Shown here piece by piece: positions 1-8,732 of a DNA stretch of 64,000 bases. The notes below the pieces were generated by a model, which searched no databases, had not been told where the DNA came from, and saw only the letters and a program-made list of their open reading frames with translations. A program made the translations under genes and the position numbers. Positions within the stretch are counted from its first letter, which is position 1. Every line of letters begins with the position of its first letter. This DNA comes from an uncultured Tateyamaria sp. (GTDB lineage: Bacteria; Pseudomonadota; Alphaproteobacteria; Rhodobacterales; Rhodobacteraceae): the NCBI RefSeq assembly GCF_947503045.1, contig NZ_CANNCF010000001.1, positions 806,001 to 870,000 of the forward strand. Direction: 5' to 3'.

Positions 1-1
1 G

Positions 2-520
2 GAACATATGCGCACCGCGCGGCTTGCGATCCTGCGCGGGGTGGCCGACCAGATCGGCGAGACCTGCAACCTCGCAACGCCCGACCGCGAGGGGATGACC
101 TATCTCGACCGGGTCGAAACCGAATGGCCGCTGCGCATCCAGCTGCCCATCGGCACGCAGGTCCCGTTTCACTGCACCGCCAGTGGCAAGATGTACCTCT
201 CCACCCTGCGCCCGCATATCCTGCGCTCGCTCCTGGGGGCCCGTCCGCTGGAAAAGCGCACGGCCCGCACCATGACCGATATCGACAAGATCAAAACGGA
301 ATTGGAACTGACCCGCCAGCGTGGCTACAGCACCGATGACGAGGAGTTCATGGAAGGCATGACCGCATTGGCCGTGCCGGTTGTGGACAATCAGGGCAAG
401 CTGCTGGCCACGCTGTCAGCCCATGCGCCAATGCAGCGCCGCCGCCTGTCCGAGCTGATGTCCTATCTGCCCGCCCTGCGCAAAGGGGCCGAGGATCTGC
501 GCATCCTGCACGGGCGCTGA
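2..520 (+). CDS. IclR-family transcriptional regulator, C-terminal part (5' truncated by window edge)
   Basis: The reading frame is open from base 2, so this is the end of a gene beginning outside the window. The visible ~170 residues match the IclR effector-binding (GAF-like) domain: a GETCNLA segment, YLDRVET, the PFHCTASGK small-ligand pocket motif, a GYSTDDEEFMEGM stretch and a conserved AVPVVD segment. The N-terminal winged helix is not in view. IclR proteins usually sense small aromatic or carboxylic acids and control neighbouring catabolic genes; the divergon at 1.2-4.5 kb is a candidate target (inference). It ends 26 bp before the convergent GntR gene. Confidence 0.85.
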   Translation, partial: EHMRTARLAILRGVADQIGETCNLATPDREGMTYLDRVETEWPLRIQLPIGTQVPFHCTASGKMYLSTLRPHILRSLLGARPLEKRTARTMTDIDKIKTELELTRQRGYSTDDEEFMEGMTALAVPVVDNQGKLLATLSAHAPMQRRRLSELMSYLPALRKGAEDLRILHGR

Positions 521-546
521 ACCACTCGTAGCCTGCGCGCCGCGCG

Positions 547-1209
547 TCACAATCCGTGAAACTGATGCTTTTCCAGCAATTCCACCAGCATGACCCGCGC
601 CGCACGGCGGTGGGCATGGTGGGTGTCATGGGCGCGTTTGGGATCACGCTCGGCAATCGCCTGATAGACGGTGCGGTGATCGGCGTTCGACTTTGACGGT
701 TTGGGGCGGATGAACAGGGTCGTGGCCCGCGCCCGGCGCACCTGATCACGCATCACCGACACGATCATGGCCAGACGCGCATTGCCCCCCAGTCGCACGA
801 GTTCGCGGTGAAACCTGTCATCGGCATCGGCCCATGCGCGCAGATCGTCCTCGGACAGGGCCGCGTCCATATCGCGAATCGCAGCCGCCAGCGTAGCCAG
901 GTCGGCCTTGGAATAGGCGGCCTCGGCCGCGCGGGCAGCGGCAAGGCTCTCAAGCTCGGTCAGGATGTCATAGATGTCGCGCATGTCCTGCGCGGACACC
1001 GGCAGCACCCGGATGCCACGGCGCGGGCGCACCTCGACCAGACCCTGAGCCTGCAGCATCAGTGCGGCTTCGCGCACCGGGGTGCGCGACATGCCCAATT
1101 GCTCGGCCAGTTCGGTTTCAAGGTGATCCGATCCCGGCGTCAGCACCCCGGAAAAGATCATCTGGCGCAGCGCCGACAGCGCTCGGTCCACATTTGAAAC
1201 AGCTCCCAT
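547..1209 (-). CDS. GntR-family (FadR subfamily) transcriptional regulator
   Basis: A 220-residue protein with an N-terminal winged helix-turn-helix (LETELAEQLGMSRTPVREA, about residues 31-49) and an all-helical FCD effector domain (about 80-200) with the usual Asp/His metal or ligand residues (DDRFHREL). It is the last gene of a leftward operon: its ATG overlaps the TAA of the preceding oxidoreductase (TAATG). FadR-type GntR proteins typically repress the operon that encodes them in the absence of a sugar acid or other organic acid. A likely operator is the imperfect palindrome at 3362-3379. Confidence 0.9.
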   Translation of the reverse strand: MGAVSNVDRALSALRQMIFSGVLTPGSDHLETELAEQLGMSRTPVREAALMLQAQGLVEVRPRRGIRVLPVSAQDMRDIYDILTELESLAAARAAEAAYSKADLATLAAAIRDMDAALSEDDLRAWADADDRFHRELVRLGGNARLAMIVSVMRDQVRRARATTLFIRPKPSKSNADHRTVYQAIAERDPKRAHDTHHAHRRAARVMLVELLEKHQFHGL

Positions 1210-2231
1210 TACCTGCCTCCCTCAATGGCCAGCTTTTGCCCGGCTTCTGCCGAAGCATAGATCGCATCACGGATCGCAAGCACCGTCAAATAATCCGCCG
1301 CCTCGTTTTCCAGCGTGCCGGTCCCTTGCATGGCCGCAATCACATGCGATTGCAGCGCGTGTACACAATCCCCGCCAAACCCGTCCCAACCGTCCGGGCC
1401 GCGCACGGTGGTTTCCGTGTCCGCACCAAAGGCCCGGCGCGTGACCGACCCGTCCCCGAACAGCGTCATCGTGCCCTTCGTGCCTTCGATCCACGCCTCA
1501 CCCATGGTGCGGCGCAGGTTGTCAGCCACATGATCCAGATGCCGGTTGCCGTCAAACAGCGCCCGCACACCCAAGGCATGATCAAAGATCACATGCCCCG
1601 CATCCTCGCCCGCTATGGCAGGGTTGAGGCGGCGCAGGTCGGCATAGACATGGGTCACGCGGCCAAAGAGATAGCGAAACGTATCGACCCAATGCACCGC
1701 CGTCTCGTGGATGAGAAAGCGGGGCATGGTCTGGAAATAGGGCTGCCGGTCCAGATAGGCGCGGGGCCCCTGACCGTCGCCCGGGCGCAGCCGGAATGTG
1801 GCGTTCTGCACCTCGCCGATGGTGCCGGCCTCCAGCTCTGCCTTGATGGCGCGATACCATGGCTGAAAGCGGAAATTCTCGTGCACGATCAGCGTGGCAC
1901 CCGCCGCGTCCGCCTCTTTCACGATCACGCGGGCCTCGTCCAGATCGGTGCAAAACGGCTTTTGGCAGATGATCCACTTGATGCCCGCGGCAAGGGCCGC
2001 GCGAACGGTGGCAGCATGGGCGGGCGGGGGCAGGATGATGTCCAGCAGGTCAGGCTTGGTCTCGTCCAGCATCGCATCGAGCGTGCCAAAGGGGGCAACG
2101 CCGGTGGCCTTGGCGCGCATCAGGTCCGTGTCGCAGGCCCCGACCAGTTCGACACCGTCGATCCGCGCCCATGCGCCATAGTGGAACTGGCTGAAATAAC
2201 CCGCGCCGACGCAGGCCACCCGAATGCTCAT
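1209..2231 (-). CDS. Gfo/Idh/MocA-family NAD(P)-dependent oxidoreductase
   Basis: About 340 residues. The Rossmann dinucleotide-binding motif VACVGAGYFSQFH lies at the N-terminus, followed by a CQKPFC segment equivalent to the family EKP catalytic-lysine motif, and a C-terminal substrate-binding domain. The family oxidises or reduces sugars, inositols and related polyols. The open frame continues upstream, but the ATG at 2231 is chosen because it places the Rossmann glycines at the usual position and overlaps the stop of the upstream dehydrogenase (ATGA). The substrate is unknown; the neighbours suggest a sugar-acid or hydroxy-acid pathway (inference). Confidence 0.88.
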   Translation of the reverse strand: MSIRVACVGAGYFSQFHYGAWARIDGVELVGACDTDLMRAKATGVAPFGTLDAMLDETKPDLLDIILPPPAHAATVRAALAAGIKWIICQKPFCTDLDEARVIVKEADAAGATLIVHENFRFQPWYRAIKAELEAGTIGEVQNATFRLRPGDGQGPRAYLDRQPYFQTMPRFLIHETAVHWVDTFRYLFGRVTHVYADLRRLNPAIAGEDAGHVIFDHALGVRALFDGNRHLDHVADNLRRTMGEAWIEGTKGTMTLFGDGSVTRRAFGADTETTVRGPDGWDGFGGDCVHALQSHVIAAMQGTGTLENEAADYLTVLAIRDAIYASAEAGQKLAIEGGR

Positions 2232-3310
2232 GCCAGCGCCTCCCGCACAGCCGCGGCGACCTCTGCCGTGCCCGCACTGCCGCCCAGATCGCGGGTCAGC
2301 ACGCGGCCCTCGGCCACCACACCATCGACCGCCGCGCGCAGACGCGCCGCATCCGCCTGCATCGCAGGCACCCCGTGCCGCCCACCCAGCCAATCCAGCA
2401 TCATCGCCGCCGACAGGATCATCGCCATCGGGTTCGCCACGCCTTGGCCCGCAATATCCGGGGCCGACCCGTGACAGGGCTGGAACACCGCGTGATCCGC
2501 TCCAATATCGGCCGACGGCGCAAGGCCAAGGCCTCCCATCAGCCCCGCACCCAGATCGGACAGAATGTCGCCAAACATGTTCTCGGTGACCATCACGTCA
2601 AATGCCCACGGCTTTTCCACCATCCACAGGGCGGTGGCATCCACATAGGCGTGGTCCGCCGCGATCTCGGGGTGATGGGCGGCCTCGGCATCGAACATCT
2701 CGCGAAAGAACGCGAATGCGCGGAACACGTTGGCCTTGTCAACGCAGGTGACCTTGCCCGGCCCTTGCCCCGAGGCCTTGCGCGACTTGGCCAGATCAAA
2801 GGCAAAGCGGAACAGCGGCTCGGAAATGGCGCGGGTGATGCGCAAGGTCTCGCGCGCCTCGTCGGCCTGCACCTCACCGCGCCCTTGCGTGTAAAACAGC
2901 CCCTCTGTGCTTTCGCGGATCAACACGAAATCGACCGATTGCCCGCCTTTCAGCGCCAGCGGCGTGGGCTGGCCGGGGCGGATGGTGACGGGGCGCACGC
3001 CTGCAAACAAGGTCAGCGCCTTGCGCAGATCGATCTGAGGCGAAATCTCGGTCCCGTCCGGGTAACGCACATCCGGCAGGCCCATGGCCGAGAGCAGAAT
3101 GGCATCCGCAGCCCGCGCCGCCGCCATCGAGGCAGGGGGGAAGCTTTCGCCCGTTTCCCGGTAATGCGCTGCCCCCGCAGGGGCGTCGGTAAAGGTCAGC
3201 CCATAGCCCCCTTGCGTGGCCAGTTCGCTTAACAGTGCGGTGGTCGGCGCCATGATCTCGGGGCCAATGCCGTCCCCCTGAAAGACTGCGATATCGAAAC
3301 TGGTTTTCAT
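2228..3310 (-). CDS. Isocitrate/isopropylmalate dehydrogenase-family protein (beta-decarboxylating dehydrogenase)
   Basis: About 360 residues beginning with the family hallmark [11 protein letters not shown]. Further landmarks are the RES(T)EG phosphorylation-loop/substrate motif ([10 protein letters not shown]), a VTCVDKANV segment with the catalytic Lys, and the Asp cluster [22 protein letters not shown] that binds Mg2+. It could act on tartrate, 3-isopropylmalate-like or other malate-type substrates. It is not next to leuC/leuD, so a biosynthetic LeuB role is unlikely here. ATG 3310 is preferred over the upstream in-frame codon because the conserved N-terminus starts there. First gene of the leftward operon. 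Confidence 0.87.
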   Translation of the reverse strand: MKTSFDIAVFQGDGIGPEIMAPTTALLSELATQGGYGLTFTDAPAGAAHYRETGESFPPASMAAARAADAILLSAMGLPDVRYPDGTEISPQIDLRKALTLFAGVRPVTIRPGQPTPLALKGGQSVDFVLIRESTEGLFYTQGRGEVQADEARETLRITRAISEPLFRFAFDLAKSRKASGQGPGKVTCVDKANVFRAFAFFREMFDAEAAHHPEIAADHAYVDATALWMVEKPWAFDVMVTENMFGDILSDLGAGLMGGLGLAPSADIGADHAVFQPCHGSAPDIAGQGVANPMAMILSAAMMLDWLGGRHGVPAMQADAARLRAAVDGVVAEGRVLTRDLGGSAGTAEVAAAVREALA

Positions 3311-3361
3311 GGGCGCGGCAACTCCTTTGACCCTAAGATGAGTCAAAGCGACTCGCTATCG

Positions 3362-3379
3362 GTATGCATCTGTGTATAC
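3362..3379. promoter_or_regulatory. Candidate GntR operator in the divergent promoter region
   Basis: GTATGCA-TCTG-TGTATAC: 7-bp arms with one mismatch and a 4-bp spacer, lying in the 139-bp gap between the two divergent transcription units. Spacing and sequence style match FadR-subfamily operators and resemble the perfect GTATCCA palindrome at 20378-20397 next to the other GntR gene. The regulator assignment is inference. Confidence 0.35.
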
Positions 3380-3449
3380 GTTAGCGCATGCGTTTGTAAA
3401 TTCCCTGTTCGGAAAATCCGCATCAGGCCAGAAAAAGAAAGGGCAGCCC

Positions 3450-3743
3450 ATGCCATATGCCGTCACCGTCACCTTCGACATCAAGGAAGGAAAGATGGAC
3501 GAATTCATGACCCACATCCTCAACAACGCGCGCAGTTCGCTGCGCGATGAACCGGGCTGCCAGCAGTTTGATGTGTGCACGGACCCCGAGGTGCCGAACA
3601 CGGTGTTTCTCTATGAACTCTACGACGATCTCGCCGCCTTCGAGGCGCACCAGACCATGCCGCACTATCTCGCCACGGGTCCCAAGGTTGGCGATCTGGT
3701 TGCCAACAAGACCCTGCGCACCTTTGAGCGTGTCGACAGATGA
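3450..3743 (+). CDS. Antibiotic biosynthesis monooxygenase (ABM)-domain protein
   Basis: A 97-residue ferredoxin-like-fold protein: MPYAVTVTFDIKEGK, a RSSLRDEPGCQQFDV segment, FLYELYDDLAAFEAHQ and PHYLATGP are typical of the YgiN/LsrG-type ABM family. Members act as small quinol monooxygenases, isomerases or auxiliary enzymes. The ATG at 3450 is chosen over an upstream in-frame codon because it starts the conserved beta-strand. It overlaps the next gene by 4 bp (ATGA), so the two are probably translationally coupled and work on related metabolites. Confidence 0.85.
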   Translation: MPYAVTVTFDIKEGKMDEFMTHILNNARSSLRDEPGCQQFDVCTDPEVPNTVFLYELYDDLAAFEAHQTMPHYLATGPKVGDLVANKTLRTFERVDR

Positions 3744-4537
3744 GCGGCTGGGAAATCTACGCCATCAAATACGGTGACCGCGACGGGCGCACCCGGGCGG
3801 ACAGTTTCATCTTTGACGACAACCACGACGCCCCCCATGACATCGACTATTACATGTGGCTGATCCGGGGGCAGGGGCGCAACATTCTGGTCGACACCGG
3901 CTATGACGACGCAGAGGCGCAGGCGCGTGGGCGCCCGATCCGGCTTGATCCGGTCGAGGCGCTCAAACCCTTTGATCTCGCTCCTGAGGACATCACCGAA
4001 GTCATCGTCACCCACCTGCATTACGACCATGCGGGCGGGCTACACCTGTTCCCGAACGCCAAATTGCATATGCAGGCCGCCGAAATGGCCTATGCCACCG
4101 GCCCCTGCATGTGCCACGACACGCTGCGCATGCCGTTTACGGCAGGGCATGTCTGCGAGGCGGTCAAGCGGCTTTATTCGGGGCAGGTGATCTTTCACGA
4201 CGGCGAGGCGGAACTGGCCGACGGCATCACGTTGCACTGCATCGGCGGACATTCTCGCGGGCTTCAGGCGGTGCGGGTGCGCACGGATGTGGGCTGGATG
4301 GTGCTGGCCTCGGACGCCTCGCATTTTTATGAGAATTTCATGTCCGGCAAACCCTTTCCCATCGTGGTGGATCTGCAGGACATGCTTGATGGGTTCGACA
4401 CGCTGCACCGCCTTGCCAGCGCGCCAAAACTGATTGTGCCGGGGCATGATCCGCTGGTGCGGACCTATTTCCCGCAGGCCATGGCGGACCATATCCACCG
4501 GCTCGATCAGGGCCCGTTGCGCGACATCACGCCGTGA
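3740..4537 (+). CDS. Metallo-beta-lactamase-fold lactonase (N-acyl homoserine lactonase-like)
   Basis: A 265-residue member of the AttM/AiiB-like metallo-beta-lactamase group. The dinuclear zinc motif THLHYDHAGG is at 91-100 (H92, H94, D96, H97); the later metal ligands are in the GGHSRG, LASDASHFYEN and PGHDPLV segments. AHL lactonases open the homoserine lactone ring, but many relatives hydrolyse other lactones. The coupling to an ABM gene and the facing dehydrogenase operon make a sugar- or hydroxy-acid lactone at least as likely as quorum quenching (inference). Confidence 0.82.
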   Translation: MSGWEIYAIKYGDRDGRTRADSFIFDDNHDAPHDIDYYMWLIRGQGRNILVDTGYDDAEAQARGRPIRLDPVEALKPFDLAPEDITEVIVTHLHYDHAGGLHLFPNAKLHMQAAEMAYATGPCMCHDTLRMPFTAGHVCEAVKRLYSGQVIFHDGEAELADGITLHCIGGHSRGLQAVRVRTDVGWMVLASDASHFYENFMSGKPFPIVVDLQDMLDGFDTLHRLASAPKLIVPGHDPLVRTYFPQAMADHIHRLDQGPLRDITP

Positions 4538-4639
4538 GCGCGGCCATGCCCTTTGAAACGTGAGTTGTTCCCGCCCCTTTTCAGGTCTAGGTAGAGAGGT
4601 GAAATTCCGCACTGCAGCATGAAGACAAGAGGGCACCCC

Positions 4640-5416
4640 ATGACACGCACCGCCATCATCACCGGATCCACCAGCGGCATCGGCCTTGGAATCGCCGAGG
4701 CGTTTGCAGCCGAAGGCTACAACATCATGCTCAACGGCTTTGGCGACGCGGACGAGATCGAGGCGACCCGGGCCAAGCTTGACGCGGCAAGCAGCGGCGA
4801 GGTTGGCTATCACGGCGCGGACATGACCAAACCGGGCGAAATCGAACACCTCGTTCAGCAGACCGAGGCACGGTTCGGTGCGGTCGACATCCTCGTCAAC
4901 AACGCGGGCATCCAGTTCGTCGGCCCGGTCGAAGAGTTCCCCATCGAAAAGTGGGACGCGATCATCGCGATCAACATGTCCTCGGCCTTTCACACCATCC
5001 GCGCGGCCTTGCCGGGGATGAAGGAACGCGGCTACGGGCGGATCATCAACATCGCCTCGGCCCACGGTCTGGTCGCCTCGCCCTTCAAATCGGCCTATGT
5101 GACGGCCAAGCACGGCATCATCGGACTGACCAAGACCGTGGCGCTGGAAGCGGCAGAACACGGCGTGACCGTCAACGCGGTGTGCCCCGGCTACGTTCTC
5201 ACCCCGCTGGTCGAAGGGCAGGTCGCCGACACCGCCAAGGCGCGCGGCATCACCGAGGAAGAGGTCAAGAACGACGTCATGCTCAAGGCCCAGCCCACCA
5301 AGGAATTCGTGACCGTCGAACAGCTCGGCGCGCTTTGCGTCTTCCTGTCGGGCGAGGCTGCCGCCTCGATCACCGGGGCCTCGCTGCCGGTCGATGGCGG
5401 GTGGGTCGCGCAGTAA
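4640..5416 (+). CDS. bdhA: 3-hydroxybutyrate dehydrogenase
   Basis: A 258-residue classical short-chain dehydrogenase. NAD-binding GSTSGIG is at 9-15, NNAG at 87-90, the catalytic Ser140 and the YxxxK pair Tyr153/Lys157. The long C-terminal insert (VEGQVADTAKARGITEEEV, then QPTKEFVTVEQ) and the SITGASLPVDGGW ending are characteristic of D-3-hydroxybutyrate dehydrogenases, which interconvert 3-hydroxybutyrate and acetoacetate with NAD+. ATG 4640 is chosen to start just before the Rossmann motif. The following hydrolase gene suggests a PHB/ketone-body unit. Confidence 0.93.
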   Translation: MTRTAIITGSTSGIGLGIAEAFAAEGYNIMLNGFGDADEIEATRAKLDAASSGEVGYHGADMTKPGEIEHLVQQTEARFGAVDILVNNAGIQFVGPVEEFPIEKWDAIIAINMSSAFHTIRAALPGMKERGYGRIINIASAHGLVASPFKSAYVTAKHGIIGLTKTVALEAAEHGVTVNAVCPGYVLTPLVEGQVADTAKARGITEEEVKNDVMLKAQPTKEFVTVEQLGALCVFLSGEAAASITGASLPVDGGWVAQ

Positions 5417-5479
5417 GGGCACACGTCGCAGTACAATACCGACGACGCAGAGGAACCGGAGCACCGCAGGAGGCGAACC

Positions 5480-6574
5480 ATGGCCAGAGATTACGGTCGC
5501 CAGAAACGGCATGAAAAGTCCATCAACCTCGCCCTGCAGGGCGGCGGGTCGCACGGGGCGTTCACCTGGGGCGTGCTGGACCGGATGTTCGAAGAAGACC
5601 GGCTGTGGATCGAAGCCATCAGCGGTACCTCTGCCGGTGCAATGAACGCGGTGGTCGCCACGCAAGGCATGTATGACGACGGCGCAAACGGCGCGCGCGA
5701 AGCGCTCGAGGCGTTCTGGCGGTCCGTCAGCATCGCGGGGCAGGCCAGCCCCGTCAAACGCTCGCCGCTGGATGTACTCTTCGGGTCCTGGTCGCTCGAC
5801 ACCTCGCCCGGCTACATCATGATGGATGCGCTCAGCCGCATGGCCTCGCCTTATGATCTGAACCCTCTGGGCATCAACCCGCTGCGCGATCTGGTCGAAG
5901 AGTTCATCGACTTTGACAAGGTGGCGAACTGTTCGGACATGGGCCTCTATATCTCGGCCACCAATGTGGAAACGGGGCGCGCGCGGGTGTTTCACCGCCC
6001 CGAGGTGAGCCTTGACGTGGTCATGGCCTCCGCCTGCCTGCCCAGCATGTTCAAGGCGGTCGAGATCGACGGCACCCCCTATTGGGATGGGGGATATATG
6101 GGCAATCCGGTGCTCTTTCCCTTCATCGACCACTCGCCGTCCTCGGATATCGTGATCGTGCAGATCAACCCGCTCTTGCGCCCCGGCACCCCGAAACAGG
6201 CGCGCGACATCCAGAACCGGCTGAACGAGATCACCTTCAACGCTTCGCTCCTGCGCGACCTGCGCACCATCGATCTGATCCACGGGCTGATCGAGGATGG
6301 CGCCCTGTCGGGCAATGAATACCGGGTCATGAACATGCACATGATCGACGGCTGCGAAGACATGCTCGAACTGGATGCGTCCTCAAAGGTGAACTCGGAA
6401 TGGGCCTTTCTGGTGCACCTGCGCGATCTGGGCCGCGCCCATGCGGATCGCTGGCTGGGGGATCATTTCGACCAGATCGAAGTGGAAAGCACGCTGGATC
6501 TGGGCGCGCTGTTCAATGATGTGGAAACCGCGCACGGCGCCAATATTATTGAACTGGGATCGCGCAGGGACTGA
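5480..6574 (+). CDS. Patatin-like phospholipase/esterase
   Basis: A 364-residue patatin-fold hydrolase. The oxyanion-hole GGGSHGAF is at 21-28, the nucleophile elbow GTSAG at 49-53 (Ser51), and the catalytic Asp is in WDGGYMGNP (Asp203). No signal peptide, so probably cytoplasmic. An AGGAGG-type site precedes the ATG by a few bases. It follows bdhA by 63 bp on the same strand. Pairing with 3-hydroxybutyrate dehydrogenase raises the possibility of an intracellular polyester or lipid-droplet hydrolase (inference); bacterial patatins otherwise act as lipid acyl hydrolases. Confidence 0.88.
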   Translation: MARDYGRQKRHEKSINLALQGGGSHGAFTWGVLDRMFEEDRLWIEAISGTSAGAMNAVVATQGMYDDGANGAREALEAFWRSVSIAGQASPVKRSPLDVLFGSWSLDTSPGYIMMDALSRMASPYDLNPLGINPLRDLVEEFIDFDKVANCSDMGLYISATNVETGRARVFHRPEVSLDVVMASACLPSMFKAVEIDGTPYWDGGYMGNPVLFPFIDHSPSSDIVIVQINPLLRPGTPKQARDIQNRLNEITFNASLLRDLRTIDLIHGLIEDGALSGNEYRVMNMHMIDGCEDMLELDASSKVNSEWAFLVHLRDLGRAHADRWLGDHFDQIEVESTLDLGALFNDVETAHGANIIELGSRRD

Positions 6575-6583
6575 TCGTGCAAA

Positions 6584-6646
6584 TGCATATTTGAAGAACA
6601 ATGAAGGGGGGCGGACCGCCTTATTTCATTGTTCCAAAAATATGCA
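6584..6646. repeat. Dispersed inverted-repeat element, copy 1 (probable bidirectional terminator)
   Basis: Two 22-nt arms (6584-6605 and 6625-6646) pair with 19 of 22 matches around a 19-nt loop that itself contains GGCGG-A-CCGCC. The right arm is identical to that of the copy at 44133-44154. It sits between two convergent gene ends (6574 and 6664), the expected place for a two-way terminator. Confidence 0.75.
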
Positions 6647-6663
6647 AATCCGGCCTCTGAAGC

Positions 6664-7626
6664 TTATTCCACCATATGACAAGCCACGCGCGCGCCGCCG
6701 ACGGCGCGCAAGGCAGGCCGTTCTTCGCGGCAGATCGCCTGTGCCAGCGGGCAGCGCGGGTTGTAGGCGCAGCCGGGCGGTGGGTTGATCGGGTCGGGGA
6801 TCTCGCCCGTGGGCGGGGTCACTTCGCGCCCGAACCCATCAAGCTTGGGGGCCGCGGCCAGCAGCATCTGCGTATAAGGGTGCTTGGGGTCGTCAAAGAG
6901 TTCGGCAGGGGTGGCCTCTTCGACGAGACGCCCGAGATAAAGCACACCGATCCGGTCAGCCATGTGCTGGACCACGGTCAGATCGTGGCTGATGAACAGG
7001 TAGGTGAGGCCAAATTCGTCCTTGAGATCGCTCATCAGGTTCAGCACCTGCGCCTGCACGGACACGTCCAGCGCCGAGGTCGGCTCGTCACAAACGATCA
7101 GCTTCGGTTCTGACGCCAGCGCGCGGGCGATGCAGATCCGCTGGCGCTGACCACCGGAAAACTCATGCGGAAACTTGCCCGCATCGCGCGCGCTCAGCCC
7201 CACCTGTTCCAGCAGCTTTTCGGCCAGCCCGTTCGTATCGCCCCCCCGCGCCGCCACCGGTTCGGCGATGATGTCGCGCACCCGCCAGCGTGGGTTGAGC
7301 GAGGCAAACGGGTCCTGAAAGATCATCTGGATGTCGGCGCGCACTGCGTCCACCTTGGCCGCATCCTTCTCGCGTGCCAGATCGACGCCGCGGATGTCCA
7401 CCGACCCTTCGGAGGGACCAAGGAGCCCCACCAGCATCTTGCCGATGGTGGACTTGCCGGACCCGGATTCGCCCACAAGGGCATAAACCGTCTTTTCCTC
7501 GATCTCGAAACTCACATCCGACACTGCCGTCAGCAAGGCGCGCGGGCGGCGTTCAAGCACGCGGTTGAGCCAGGGTTTGGACACGTCAAAGATGCGCGTG
7601 AGGTTGCGGATGCTGACAAGGGCCAT
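6664..7626 (-). CDS. dppF: Peptide/nickel ABC transporter ATP-binding protein DppF
   Basis: A 320-residue ABC ATPase: Walker A GESGSGKST at 52-60, signature FSGGQRQRI, Walker B LIVCDEPTSALD, an H-loop in LFISHD, and the C-terminal oligopeptide-transporter domain with Cys residues (GCAYNPRCPLA). It pairs with DppD to power the DppBC channel for di- or oligopeptides. The open frame extends far upstream inside dppD; ATG 7626 is chosen because it overlaps the dppD stop (ATGA) and begins the conserved ALVSIRNL sequence. Last gene of the leftward operon. Confidence 0.92.
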   Translation of the reverse strand: MALVSIRNLTRIFDVSKPWLNRVLERRPRALLTAVSDVSFEIEEKTVYALVGESGSGKSTIGKMLVGLLGPSEGSVDIRGVDLAREKDAAKVDAVRADIQMIFQDPFASLNPRWRVRDIIAEPVAARGGDTNGLAEKLLEQVGLSARDAGKFPHEFSGGQRQRICIARALASEPKLIVCDEPTSALDVSVQAQVLNLMSDLKDEFGLTYLFISHDLTVVQHMADRIGVLYLGRLVEEATPAELFDDPKHPYTQMLLAAAPKLDGFGREVTPPTGEIPDPINPPPGCAYNPRCPLAQAICREERPALRAVGGARVACHMVE

Positions 7627-8606
7627 CAGGCGACCTCGACCCGGTCGATGGGAAAGAAACAGGCGGCCCGGCCCGCGCCATCCTCGATGCGCGGGGCGGG
7701 ATCGGCGCGGCATTGTTCGGCGGCACGCGGGCAGCGCGGGTGAAAGGCACAGCCCTGCGGCAGCGCATCCAGCCGCGGCATCGCGCCGGGGATCTGGTGC
7801 AGCCGGTCCTTGCCGCGCGAGGCCAGCGGGGTCGAACCCATCAGCCCGTCCGTATAGGGGTGCAGCGGCGCGGTGAGTACATCCCGCACCGGTCCCAACT
7901 CGGCCAGTTTGCCTGCATACATCACCGCCACGCGGTCGCAGGCCTCGGCAATCACGCCCATATCGTGGGTGATCAGCATAACGGCGGTGCCCCGTTCGCG
8001 ACACAGCCGTTTCAGCAGCGCGATGATCTGTGCCTGCACGCTCACATCAAGGGCCGTGGTCGGCTCATCCGCAATGATCAGGGACGGCTCGGCGCAGAGC
8101 GCCAGCGCAATCACCACCCGCTGGCGCATGCCGCCCGAGAATTCATGCGGATAGCTGTCGACCCGCTCGGCGGCGCCCGGAATGCCAACCTCGTCCAGCG
8201 CCGCAACGGCCCGTTTGCGCGCCTCGGATTGCGAGATATCGAGATGGGCCAGCATGGTTTCGGTCAGCTGATCGCCAATCCTGAGCAGCGGATTGAGCGA
8301 GGTCAGCGGGTCCTGAAACACCATCCCGATTTCCTTGCCGCGCAGACGGCGCATGGTGTCGCCCGCAAGGTGGTCGATGCGGGTGCCGTTCAGGTGAATC
8401 TCGCCCGATGCGATATGGGCGGGCGGGTTCAGCAGCCCGATGACCGCATTTCCAGCCATGGACTTACCGGCCCCGGATTCGCCCACAACGCCAAGGATTT
8501 CACCGGCCGCAATGTCGTAAGAGACGTTGTCCACGGGGCGCAGCGTGCCGTGCCGGGTGGGGATGTCGACGGTGAGGTTGCGGATGGAGAGAATAGGGGC
8601 TGTCAC
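7626..8606 (-). CDS. dppD: Peptide/nickel ABC transporter ATP-binding protein DppD
   Basis: A 326-residue ABC ATPase with Walker A GESGAGKSM (about 42-50), signature FSGGMRQRV, Walker B LIIADEPTTALD, H-loop ITHD and a C-terminal Cys-containing oligopeptide domain (GCAFHPRCPRA). The proposed start is the GTG at 8606 (VTAPILSIRN), where family homology begins; an ATG at 8660 would add 18 residues that do not resemble the family and has no clear ribosome-binding site. It partners with DppF. Confidence 0.9.
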   Translation of the reverse strand: MTAPILSIRNLTVDIPTRHGTLRPVDNVSYDIAAGEILGVVGESGAGKSMAGNAVIGLLNPPAHIASGEIHLNGTRIDHLAGDTMRRLRGKEIGMVFQDPLTSLNPLLRIGDQLTETMLAHLDISQSEARKRAVAALDEVGIPGAAERVDSYPHEFSGGMRQRVVIALALCAEPSLIIADEPTTALDVSVQAQIIALLKRLCRERGTAVMLITHDMGVIAEACDRVAVMYAGKLAELGPVRDVLTAPLHPYTDGLMGSTPLASRGKDRLHQIPGAMPRLDALPQGCAFHPRCPRAAEQCRADPAPRIEDGAGRAACFFPIDRVEVA

Positions 8607-8732
8607 GGCAATCCACTCTGTTGCGAAGTCTTTTATGAGAACTTCGACAGAGGATGGCAAGCAACATGACAGGCAGACCGCCCAAGTGTGGACGGAGTGC
8701 GCGCGGCCAAAGCTGGCAGGCAGTTGGCCCGG

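Noticed and set aside
3740-4537. Quorum-quenching AHL lactonase as a firm call
   Set aside because: The zinc motif is shared by many lactonases; no luxI/luxR genes lie in the window and the context is catabolic, so only the broad family is claimed.
4040-6340. A 766-codon open frame on the minus strand
   Set aside because: It runs antisense across three well-supported genes (lactonase, bdhA, patatin), has no family pattern, and is explained by high-GC codon bias.
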